From Alphaproteobacteria bacterium (GTDB lineage: Bacteria > Pseudomonadota > Alphaproteobacteria > ATCC43930 > CGMCC-115725), in the NCBI GenBank assembly GCA_030041335.1, contig JASHOB010000128.1, positions 1 to 40,036 of the forward strand: a stretch of 40,036 nt of DNA, in the 5' to 3' direction. Below, in pieces: positions 33,066-40,036 of this stretch. Numbering within the stretch: the stretch's first letter is position 1; each line of letters starts with the position of its first letter. The notes under the pieces were generated by a model. The model did not search any database, was not told the DNA's origin, and saw only the letters and a list, made by a program, of their open reading frames with translations. Made by a program: the position numbers and the translations under genes.

Positions 33066-33120
33066 GACGCCCAAATCCCTCCGGCGCGTCGGGGACGGCG
33101 ACAGATCGGCCGCGGCATCG

Positions 33121-33999
33121 TCAACGCGCGCTTTCAAGCGACCAGATCCACGCGTCGCGCCCCGGCATATAGGCGATGTTGGTCTGGTCGGGGTTGCGGT
33201 TCACCAACGGCCGGTTAAACAGCGGATGCCGCATGCTGCGGACTTCATGCTCGACCGTGAACAGCAGCCGGCCGCTGTCGAGATCGACGATATCCTTGAA
33301 CCGGTACTGGTGCTGGTCGCTTTCCTCCATGATCAATCCGCGCTGCTTGAGCCGCTGATGGGGCCGCGCGAAGTCGGCGATGTAAATCTGGATGTGATGA
33401 CCGTCATAGGGCGGCAGGGTCTCGTCGGTCTCGCGAAACACGAGCTCCTGTTCTTTGCCGGCTTGGACACGCGCCCCCCGTCCCTCGTTACCGTCGAACA
33501 GCCGAGCCGGGGCGCCAAGGACCTCGCGGTAGAAGCGCGCGATGCCGGCGGCGCTGTCGGGCGGCACCGTGAATTCGACATAGGGAATGCCGAGATTGAT
33601 CCGGCCGAAGCGGTCTTGCGGCGCGTGGCAACGAATCCGATTGCCCCAGGGCGAGACGGTGTCGACGTAACCGTCGCCCTCGCGGAATTCGAACCGAGTG
33701 CCATCAAGTTGCGCGCGCACCTTGGCGAGGCGCCGCGCCAGCGCGGCGAGCTCGGGCACGACGATGCCGACGCGGCCGCGCACCGCCTGCGGGGCGCCGG
33801 TCGGCAAATGGAATTGGCTGCGACCGACATTGATCCACATATTGTCGGTGCTGGTCATGAGATAGGGATCGCGGGTCAAGCCGAGCCCGGTCACGTGGAA
33901 CAGCGTCGACAGCCTCTGGTCGGGGATGCGAACGTTGACATGCTCCAGTGCCACCACATTGCCAATGTCCTCGGCGGCGCGATCATAGTGCTGGTCCAT
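33121..33999 (-). CDS. Two-module VOC-superfamily protein (glyoxalase/extradiol-dioxygenase-like)
   Basis: A 292-residue protein made of two beta-alpha-beta-beta-beta VOC modules (about 12-128 and 132-255). Module 1 opens VVALEHVNVRIPD (His20) and includes SQFHLPTG (His64). Module 2 opens IPYVEFTVPP, with H201-H202 (YDGHHIQIYIADF) and E250/E252 (FTVEHEVRS). In type I extradiol dioxygenases the first module-2 strand carries a metal-ligand His; here that place appears to be Tyr140, so ring cleavage is uncertain. It is upstream of, and probably co-transcribed with, the monooxygenase-like gene, an arrangement seen in aromatic catabolism. Confidence 0.75.
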   Translation of the reverse strand: MDQHYDRAAEDIGNVVALEHVNVRIPDQRLSTLFHVTGLGLTRDPYLMTSTDNMWINVGRSQFHLPTGAPQAVRGRVGIVVPELAALARRLAKVRAQLDGTRFEFREGDGYVDTVSPWGNRIRCHAPQDRFGRINLGIPYVEFTVPPDSAAGIARFYREVLGAPARLFDGNEGRGARVQAGKEQELVFRETDETLPPYDGHHIQIYIADFARPHQRLKQRGLIMEESDQHQYRFKDIVDLDSGRLLFTVEHEVRSMRHPLFNRPLVNRNPDQTNIAYMPGRDAWIWSLESAR

Positions 34000-34076
34000 C
34001 CCGTGTCTCCCTTCCGCAAGGCGCTCCCTATTGAAGCCGGTATGGCGACAGCAGGCAACGGGTGCGGCGACACCGG

Positions 34077-35564
34077 CTAAAGTCTGATCTCGACCTTCTT
34101 GCCGATTGCCTTGCCGAGAGCGTCGAGGCGACGATAAACCGTCTCGCCCAAGCGCTTGGTACTCTCGCGTCCCAGTGTCAGGTGCAGGGTCCCGTTTTCA
34201 AGACCGAGCCTGGCACCCGACAGCAAGCCCGGCACTCCTCCCGTCAACGTGGTGCCGAGCCGCAGCGCCAGGCCGATGCTGCGGGCCATCGTCAGGCTCT
34301 CGTCATCGAGGAGGCGGCGCACCGTTTCGCCTGGATCGTCGCCGCCGTACCGGGTATGGAGCGTGGTCGCGAGAAACGCCCGCTCGCCATGGTTGATGCC
34401 GGGAAGCGGCATGAACAGCGTCATACGCAGCGCCTGTTCGGCGCGATAATCGGGATGCTCGGCCCAGGCAATTTCGCTGAGCAGCGCCGCGGCATGCCGC
34501 AGGCGGCGATGATCCGGCGTCTCGCGCGGATAGAGCGGTTGGGTCCAGGCGAATAGTTCGTCGCCCGCGCCGCCGAAGCGACGGTGGCTCTGCGCCATCG
34601 TGGCGGCACCCACCAGCAGCGGGTCCTGCTGCTGCTCGAGCTCGTCGAGGAGATGATAGAGGTGGCCTTCGCGCAGACCGTAGGCCGAGAAGATGAGTCG
34701 CTTAGGCTGCGTGCGACGGAGCAGGCGGTAGAGTACGCGAGCCGCGAATGGCACCGTTTCAAGCCGCTTTCGCGAGATCGCCGTAATCTTCTCCAGAGAT
34801 TTGCGCGATTGCTGCGCCACGACCTGGAGGAAGTCCTCAGACGCGCTGCGCGACAAGGTGTATTGCTGGATGACATGGAGCGGATAGCCGCTTTGTTCCA
34901 TGTGGATGCGCGCGAGGGCGCGCCACGCGCCACCTACCGCATAAAACTCGTTGAAGGTGCGATCGTCGAGCCAACGCAGGCTGTCGAGGTGCCGGTCGAT
35001 GATATCGCGCAACCGCCGCTCGTCATCGGCAATATCGTGGAGGCGCAGCGGCCCGATCGGCAGCGACGCCGACGGCCCGATCTGCCCGCCCGAGAGTGGC
35101 ACCAATTCGACGCTGGCGCCGCCGAGATCGCCCATCAGCCCGGCAGCGCCGGGGATGCCGGCGATGACGCCGAACGCGGAAAGCCGGCCTTCCTCCGCGC
35201 CCGAGAGAATGTTGGCGCGGATGCGCAAGCTGCGTTCGAGCTTGCGGACGAAGGCGCCGCCATCCGCGGCATCGCGCACGGCGGCCGTTGCCAGCACGTG
35301 CAGCCGCGACACCGGAATCGCCCGCGCCAGCGACACGAAGCGGCGCAGATTCTCGGTCGCGAGCTTCACCCCTTCGGGATGCAGCTTGCCGGTCTCGTCG
35401 ATGTCCCGCCCGAGGCCGCACAGCACTTTCTCATTGAACAGCACGCGCGGCGCCCGGTTGAGGTCGTCATAAACGACGAGACGCAACGAGTTCGAGCCGA
35501 TGTCGATGACGGCAACCGCGCCGCGGCGGCGGCCGACCGTCTTCCTTCGCCGCGACGAAGTCAC
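34077..35564 (-). CDS. ppx: Exopolyphosphatase / GppA-type phosphatase
   Basis: A 495-residue ASKHA-fold enzyme that releases phosphate from polyphosphate ends or hydrolyses pppGpp. The phosphate-1 loop is [17 protein letters not shown] (about residues 17-33), a catalytic-acid region lies in [13 protein letters not shown], and phosphate-2 is [19 protein letters not shown]. The C-terminal half holds HD-like helices (about 310-480). The start is a GTG overlapping the ppk TGA (GTGA), so ppx translation is coupled to ppk. Neighbouring synthesis and breakdown enzymes set the polyphosphate level. Confidence 0.95.
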   Translation of the reverse strand: MTSSRRRKTVGRRRGAVAVIDIGSNSLRLVVYDDLNRAPRVLFNEKVLCGLGRDIDETGKLHPEGVKLATENLRRFVSLARAIPVSRLHVLATAAVRDAADGGAFVRKLERSLRIRANILSGAEEGRLSAFGVIAGIPGAAGLMGDLGGASVELVPLSGGQIGPSASLPIGPLRLHDIADDERRLRDIIDRHLDSLRWLDDRTFNEFYAVGGAWRALARIHMEQSGYPLHVIQQYTLSRSASEDFLQVVAQQSRKSLEKITAISRKRLETVPFAARVLYRLLRRTQPKRLIFSAYGLREGHLYHLLDELEQQQDPLLVGAATMAQSHRRFGGAGDELFAWTQPLYPRETPDHRRLRHAAALLSEIAWAEHPDYRAEQALRMTLFMPLPGINHGERAFLATTLHTRYGGDDPGETVRRLLDDESLTMARSIGLALRLGTTLTGGVPGLLSGARLGLENGTLHLTLGRESTKRLGETVYRRLDALGKAIGKKVEIRL

Positions 35565-37717
35565 GATTTGGCGGGCACCAACCGTGGCGAGTGGCGGGGG
35601 CGATGGGTCAAGGCGCTGCCGCGGCCGGAAAGCGAGGGGTTGGTCATGAAATAGGTATGTGCACTGAAAGCGGTCGGTTCCCTGGGTTCGTGCTCGTAAC
35701 TGCCATCGGGTTTCAGGTTCCAGCTTTGCGCCTTGTCTCGCAGGTTGGCCACCATGATCTCGTCGAGAACCTGACGATGCACGGTCTCATTTTCAATCGG
35801 AACCAGCGACTCGACACGCCAATCGAGATTGCGTGGCATCCAATCGGCTGAAGAGATGTACACCTTCGCCTTGAGCGACGGCAGCTTGGCGCCGCTGCCA
35901 AAACAGACGATGCGGCCATGCTCGAGGAAACGGCCGATGATGCTTTTGACGCGAATCCTGTCCGACAGCCCCGGCACGCCGGGTCTCAGGCAACAAATGC
36001 CGCGCACCACCAGGTCGATCTCCACCCCGGCCTGAGAAGCCTTGTAAAGCAGATCGATGATTCCGGGATCGACCAGCGCGTTGAGCTTGGCCCAGATCTG
36101 CGCCGGTTTGCCGGCGGCGGCGTTGGCAATCTCGGCTTCGATGTCTTCCGTGAGCCGGGCGCGCAGGTTGATTGGCGCCACCGCTATCTTTTCCAGCAGC
36201 GCCGGCGTGGCGTAGCCCGTCATGTAATTGAACAAACGCGCGGCATCGCGGCACAACGCTTCATCACAGGTAAAGAAGCTGAGGTCGGTATAGACTTTCG
36301 CGGTGTAGGGATGGTAGTTGCCCGTGCCGAAATGCACATAGGAGCGCAATTGCCCGGTCTCGCGCCGCACCACCAACGAAACCTTGGCGTGAGTCTTGAG
36401 TTCGAGAAAGCCGTAGACGACCTGCACCCCGGCCCGCTCGAGGTCGCGCGCCCAGCGAATATTGGCCTCCTCGTCGAAGCGTGCCTTGAGTTCGACCAGT
36501 GCGGTCACCGACTTGCCGGCCTCCGCCGCCTCGATCAACGCGTGGACGATCGGGCTGTCATTGCTGGTACGGTAGAGCGTCTGCTTGATCGCGACCGCTG
36601 CGGGATCACGCGCCGCCTGGCGCACGAACTGCACGACCACGTCGAAACTCTCGTAGGGATGATGGACAATGATGTCCTTCTGCCGGATCGCGGCGAAACA
36701 ATCGCCGCCGAAATCGCGGATGCGTTCGGGAAAGCGCGGATTGTAGGGCGTGAACAACAGGTCGGGTCGTTCATCGACGATCAACTGCTTGACGTCGCCG
36801 AGACCGAGCAGGCCGTCGAGCGCGAACACATCCTCGGGCGAGACGGCAAGCTGCTCGATCAGGAAGAGGCGCAGGTCGCCGGGCATCGAAGCCTCGACGC
36901 TGAGCCGGATGACGTTGCCGAGGCGACGTCGTTTCAGCGCGCTCTCATAAACGCGTACCAGGTCCTCGGCTTCCTCCTCGACTTCGACCTCGCTGTCTCG
37001 CAAGACCCGGAACATACCCTGCCCGGCCAGCGAAAAGCCGGGAAAGAGACGATCGAGGAACAGCCCGATCAACTGTTCGACCGGCAGGAAGCGCAGCTCC
37101 TTGCCGGGCAGGCGGATGAAGCGATTGATCGGCGGCGGAATGAGAATCAGCGCGCGCATCGCGTCACGCTCCTGCGTGCTCGTGCCGCGCTTCAGCTCGA
37201 GGGCGATGCCGAGGCCAAGATTGGCGATGAACGGGAAAGGATGCGCCGGGTCGATGGCGAGCGGCGTCAGCACCGGAAAGATCTCGGCGAGGAAGCGCTC
37301 TTCGAGCCAGCCGCGTTCGTCACCCGACAAATCCGCTGGCCCGACCACCGAGAGATTGGCCTGCCGCAAGAGACGACGCAGTTCACGCCAGGTCACCTGC
37401 TGCGCCTGCATCAGGACGCTGGCGCGGGCATTGATCTCTTGCAGTTGCTGCGCGGGGGTCAACCCGTCCTGGCTCGGCACCCGCACGCCGGCCTCCACCT
37501 GGCCGTTCAGGCCGGCCACGCGCACCATGTAGAATTCGTCAAGATTGGTCTCGGAGATCGAGAGAAAGCGCAGCCGCTCCAAGAGCGGATGATTCTCGTT
37601 GTCGGCTTCGGCCAGCACGCGCTCGTTGAAGGCGAGCCACGATAATTCACGATTGATGAATCGATCTGTGTCGAGGAGGGTGAGGGCCCGGGCTTCGGCA
37701 GTGACGGAACCTTCCAC
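35561..37717 (-). CDS. ppk: Polyphosphate kinase PPK1
   Basis: A 718-residue enzyme that polymerises the ATP gamma-phosphate into polyphosphate. The N domain ([20 protein letters not shown]), head domain and two phospholipase-D-like C domains are in order. The autophosphorylated His is H443 ([11 protein letters not shown]), and the second active-site His lies in [11 protein letters not shown] (about residues 459-469). The C-terminus is the usual [12 protein letters not shown] followed by a short Arg/Pro tail. The GTG start has GGGAG upstream. The 93-bp spacer to the divergent histidine phosphatase holds a Pho-box-like element. Confidence 0.97.
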   Translation of the reverse strand: MEGSVTAEARALTLLDTDRFINRELSWLAFNERVLAEADNENHPLLERLRFLSISETNLDEFYMVRVAGLNGQVEAGVRVPSQDGLTPAQQLQEINARASVLMQAQQVTWRELRRLLRQANLSVVGPADLSGDERGWLEERFLAEIFPVLTPLAIDPAHPFPFIANLGLGIALELKRGTSTQERDAMRALILIPPPINRFIRLPGKELRFLPVEQLIGLFLDRLFPGFSLAGQGMFRVLRDSEVEVEEEAEDLVRVYESALKRRRLGNVIRLSVEASMPGDLRLFLIEQLAVSPEDVFALDGLLGLGDVKQLIVDERPDLLFTPYNPRFPERIRDFGGDCFAAIRQKDIIVHHPYESFDVVVQFVRQAARDPAAVAIKQTLYRTSNDSPIVHALIEAAEAGKSVTALVELKARFDEEANIRWARDLERAGVQVVYGFLELKTHAKVSLVVRRETGQLRSYVHFGTGNYHPYTAKVYTDLSFFTCDEALCRDAARLFNYMTGYATPALLEKIAVAPINLRARLTEDIEAEIANAAAGKPAQIWAKLNALVDPGIIDLLYKASQAGVEIDLVVRGICCLRPGVPGLSDRIRVKSIIGRFLEHGRIVCFGSGAKLPSLKAKVYISSADWMPRNLDWRVESLVPIENETVHRQVLDEIMVANLRDKAQSWNLKPDGSYEHEPREPTAFSAHTYFMTNPSLSGRGSALTHRPRHSPRLVPAKS

Positions 37718-37752
37718 GCGATGCTCCCGTTGCAGTCCGAGCGGAGAAGTTT

Positions 37753-37776
37753 ATAACGGCCGAATGACAATGTCAT
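37753..37776 (-). promoter_or_regulatory. Pho-box-like and palindromic element upstream of ppk
   Basis: The minus strand reads TTGTCAT-TCGG-CCGTTAT (37770-37753): two 7-bp units with the 4-bp gap typical of PhoB boxes, matching CTGTCAT at 6/7 and 5/7. The first unit is also half of a palindrome ATGACA-T-TGTCAT (37764-37776). A TATAAA string overlaps the second unit, which is not the usual -10 placement for a Pho-activated promoter, so the call is tentative. Confidence 0.35.
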
Positions 37777-37810
37777 GGCGCCGCCGATATTTGGCAGGAG
37801 CGCGTCGCCG

Positions 37811-38323
37811 GTGAACGAACTCTATCTCTTTCGCCACGCCAAGGCCGTGCCGCAGGCCGACAATGTGCGCGACACCGACCGCCCGCTCGAAGAGCGTGGC
37901 CGCGTCGGCGCGCGCAGAATGGGCAAATGGCTCAAACAACAAAAGATTGTCCCTGACCTGGTGCTGTGCTCGCCTGCGGTGCGTACCCGCGAAACCCTCG
38001 ATCTTGTCGCCGACGCTTTTGCGCCGAAGCCCGCGATTGAATACGAACCCGGGCTCTACCTCGCGACGGGAGCCCGGCTCATGGACCGCCTGCGCGAGCT
38101 TCCCGACAGCGTCAGACGGGTGATGGTGGTCGGCCACAATCCCGGCCTGCACGAGCTCGCGCAGGTGCTCACCGACCGTAACGTCGGTCCGCTCGCGGAC
38201 CGGCTCGCCACCAACCTCGCCACCGCGGGCCTGGCGCGTTTCGAGGTCAGCATCGAATGGGCGGGCCTGCGCCGCCGCGGCGCTCGCCTGGTCGCGCTCG
38301 TCAGTCCGAAGGATTTGGGCTAG
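37811..38323 (+). CDS. sixA: SixA-type phosphohistidine phosphatase
   Basis: A protein of about 170 residues in the histidine phosphatase (phosphoglycerate mutase) superfamily. The RHG-type motif is FRHAKA, with catalytic His near residue 8; the second Arg is in CSPAVRTRETL, and the second His is in MVVGHNPGLHELA. The family removes phosphate from phosphohistidine or small phosphoesters. I chose the GTG at 37811, which gives NELYLFRHAK and has AGGAG upstream; an ATG at 37775 adds 12 residues. It is divergent from ppk, and its 3' end overlaps the hda-like gene by 23 bp tail to tail. Confidence 0.88.
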   Translation: MNELYLFRHAKAVPQADNVRDTDRPLEERGRVGARRMGKWLKQQKIVPDLVLCSPAVRTRETLDLVADAFAPKPAIEYEPGLYLATGARLMDRLRELPDSVRRVMVVGHNPGLHELAQVLTDRNVGPLADRLATNLATAGLARFEVSIEWAGLRRRGARLVALVSPKDLG

Positions 38324-38996
38324 GCGATCCGGCGTCGCTCAATCCCAACACACGGCGCGCGAGCGGGATGGTGATCGGACGGTGCTCTGCCATGGCGGCG
38401 CGATCGAGCGTCGATACCGCATCCTGCGCCGCGGCAAAGCTGCGCTCGAGGCGTAATGACAGAAAGTCGACGACATCGCGCGATACCGGCAGGCGGCGAT
38501 CGGCAAACAGCTTCACCAGCAGCGTGGCGATCAGCTCTTCGTCCGGCGCGGCAACACCGATCGCCGGCATGGCGCGGAGCCGTGAGCGCAAATCGGGGAG
38601 CGTCAGGTTCCAGCGTCCGGGCGGCTCGCGTGCGACAATGAGCAGGTGACCGCGGCGCTCGGCGACCATGTTGAAGAGGTGGAGCAGCGGCTCCTCGGCC
38701 GCGCGATCGGCGGCGTCGACCAGCACCGCGCGCGACTCGCCCAACAAACCCGGCAGCGCGGCATTGCCGAGGGCGTCGGCAGGCAACTCGCCTGCCTCGG
38801 CGCGAGCACGCCAGATCTGCGCGAGATGAGTCTTGCCCGCGCCTTTGGGGCCGTAAAGCGCGAGCGCGGCGGCGGGCCAATCGGGCCAGCGTTCGATCCA
38901 ACCGAGCGCCGCCGCGTTGGCCGGGGCGGCGACAAAATCGGCTCGGGTCAGTGCGGTGTGATAGGGATAGTCGAAGACGTACTGGTTCTCGGCCAT
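38301..38996 (-). CDS. hdaA: Hda-like DnaA regulatory ATPase
   Basis: A 231-residue protein with the AAA+ core of DnaA but without its DNA-binding domain IV, matching Hda/HdaA, which promotes hydrolysis of DnaA-ATP at the sliding clamp to prevent re-initiation. Walker A is G49-PKGAGK55-T, the Walker B-like strand is RAVLVDAADRA, and a C-terminal small domain is present (LSLRLERSFAAAQDAVSTLD). The N-terminal clamp-binding segment is NQYVFDYPYH, with aromatic residues where Leu is common. It begins 3 bp after the perM-like stop. Confidence 0.9.
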   Translation of the reverse strand: MAENQYVFDYPYHTALTRADFVAAPANAAALGWIERWPDWPAAALALYGPKGAGKTHLAQIWRARAEAGELPADALGNAALPGLLGESRAVLVDAADRAAEEPLLHLFNMVAERRGHLLIVAREPPGRWNLTLPDLRSRLRAMPAIGVAAPDEELIATLLVKLFADRRLPVSRDVVDFLSLRLERSFAAAQDAVSTLDRAAMAEHRPITIPLARRVLGLSDAGSPSPNPSD

Positions 38997-38999
38997 GGG

Positions 39000-40036
39000 C
39001 TATTCGGCGGCGTCACGCCGATCATCGCGCGGCCGGTTAAGCGGCGCCCGATAGAGCGGGCTGCCCAAATAGCGGCTCAAGGCGAAACGGACCACGACTC
39101 CGGTGACCGCCGCGGCCGGCAACGCAATCAGGACGCCGAGAAACCCGAAGAGCGAGCCGAAAGCGAGCAGGGCGAAGATCATCCAGACGGGGTGAAGGCG
39201 GACGCGCTCGCCCACAAGCTTTGGCGACAGCAGACTCGATTCGAGTACTTGGCCGATCGCGAAAGTCAGCAGCACCAGCACCAGACCCCAGCCCCAGCCG
39301 AATTGCATCAGGGCAAGGCCGGTCGCCAGCACAAAGCCCGTGGCGAAGCCGAGATAGGGGATCAAAGCGAGGATGCCGGTGAGGATGCCAACGATCAGGC
39401 CGAATTGCAGGCCGGATAGGCTGAGCGCCGTGGCATAGAAAATGCCGAGAGCGAGGCAAACCAACAGCTGGCCGCGGATATAGCCGCCGAGCATGGCGTC
39501 GACTTGTCCCGCCTGCTCGCGCAGGGTCTGGAGATGATCGCGTGGCAGCCAGCCGTCGATCGTCGCGACGATGCGATCCCAATCGCGCAATAGAAAGAAT
39601 GCCACCACCGGCGTTATGAGGACGAGCGACAGCAGATTGGCGAGCGCCAGGCCGCTGGTCAGAATGCTCTGCGCCCGACTCACGGCCCAGGCCAGCACGT
39701 TGCCCATGCTGCCGCCCAGCGTGCTTTGCAGCTTTTGATAATCCTCCGCCGGCAGGCGCTGCGCCGCCACCACCATCCAGTGATTGAGCTGGTCTTGTAC
39801 CTGGCGGAACAGCGCCGGCAGGCGGGCGACCAGCTCCGTGATCTGCAGGCGCAACAGCGGCACGATCAGCGCGATCAGCAGGGTCAGCACCAGTCCGAAG
39901 ACGAGGAGCACGAGAAATGTCGCGAGACTCCGCGGCAAGTGCCAGCGCACCAGCCAGCGCACCGCAGGATCAAGAAGATAGGCGATGATGCCGCCCGCCA
40001 CGAACGGCAGCAGGATCGGGCTAAGGAGGTACAGCA
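39000..40036 (-). CDS. perM: PerM/AI-2E-type permease, N-terminus beyond the window
   Basis: A membrane protein of the AI-2E transporter (UPF0118/PerM) family, cut at its start by the window edge; at least 345 residues are present. The frame stays open to the last base (an LSPILLPFVAGGIIAYLLDP stretch), so the GTG at 40001 is internal. About seven hydrophobic segments are seen, with a cytoplasmic or periplasmic helical region (about ARLPALFRQVQDQLNHWMV) between the first segments and the rest. Family roles range from signal export to sodium/proton exchange, and the substrate is unknown here. The downstream hda-like gene is nearly contiguous, a common alphaproteobacterial pairing. Confidence 0.9.
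   Translation of the reverse strand, partial: LYLLSPILLPFVAGGIIAYLLDPAVRWLVRWHLPRSLATFLVLLVFGLVLTLLIALIVPLLRLQITELVARLPALFRQVQDQLNHWMVVAAQRLPAEDYQKLQSTLGGSMGNVLAWAVSRAQSILTSGLALANLLSLVLITPVVAFFLLRDWDRIVATIDGWLPRDHLQTLREQAGQVDAMLGGYIRGQLLVCLALGIFYATALSLSGLQFGLIVGILTGILALIPYLGFATGFVLATGLALMQFGWGWGLVLVLLTFAIGQVLESSLLSPKLVGERVRLHPVWMIFALLAFGSLFGFLGVLIALPAAAVTGVVVRFALSRYLGSPLYRAPLNRPRDDRRDAAE

Noticed and set aside
35918-37645. Long plus-strand open frame (about 575 codons) opposite ppk
   Set aside because: It is antisense to a clear PPK1, has no recognisable domain and follows the third-position GC of the real gene. The same holds for long frames opposite aspS, the VOC/monooxygenase pair, ppx, ilvB and the patatin gene.

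Overview
The window is a high-GC chromosomal segment from an alphaproteobacterium, most likely in or near the Rhodospirillales. The grounds are the gene orders mreB-mreC-mreD-mrdA-rodA, miaA-ilvB-ilvH-ilvC divergent from serB, divK-pleD facing rpmG, and perM-hda with ppk-ppx, plus an EipB (DUF1849) protein and an HpnK-type deacetylase. These assignments come from protein recognition by eye; no database search was possible.

Layout. (1) 1-3453 is the decayed right end of an integrated element: a broken traG/virD4 coupling-protein gene, a small DNA-binding protein and a tyrosine recombinase, abutting the 3' end of a tRNA-Lys(CTT) gene. No transfer (mpf) genes remain in view, and the element continues off the left edge. 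(2) 3590-9181 (minus) is the rod-shape cluster mreB, mreC, mreD, mrdA (PBP2), rodA. (3) 9343-18434 holds branched-chain amino-acid genes (leuA; miaA-ilvB-ilvH-ilvC, all minus), interrupted by a plus-strand 828-residue patatin-like lipase. (4) 18464-25079 has serB, an acyl-CoA dehydrogenase, and a group that looks like envelope glycoconjugate chemistry: HpnK-like deacetylase, GT4 glycosyltransferase, PIG-L deacetylase, dual-specificity-type phosphatase and a possible YkoP-like protein. (5) 25161-27115 has rpmG (L33) converging on the cell-cycle pair divK-pleD. (6) 27458-31722 has an EipB-family protein with an OmpA-like domain embedded in it, aspS, and divergent rnd. (7) 31911-33999 has a flavin monooxygenase/acyl-CoA dehydrogenase-like protein with a two-module VOC protein. 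(8) 34077-40036 has ppx, ppk, a SixA-type histidine phosphatase, an Hda-like DnaA regulator and the start-truncated perM-like gene at the right edge.

How they work together. mreBCD, mrdA and rodA encode the elongasome. ilvB/H/C and leuA run the common valine/isoleucine pathway and the first leucine step. PPK and PPX make and degrade polyphosphate from a translationally coupled pair, with a Pho-box-like sequence upstream. DivK and PleD link cell-cycle phosphorelay to cyclic-di-GMP.

Most notable observations: the OmpA-like insertion in the EipB homologue with its canonical Asp replaced by Asn; the glycosyltransferase/PIG-L/HpnK/phosphatase/YkoP-like neighbourhood; the reconstructable decay of traG (two deletions and a 13-bp tandem duplication); the triple GCGACGGAAA repeat between integrase and tRNA; and a Pho-box-like element before ppk. 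I see no CRISPR array, rRNA, intact insertion sequence or recognisable riboswitch.
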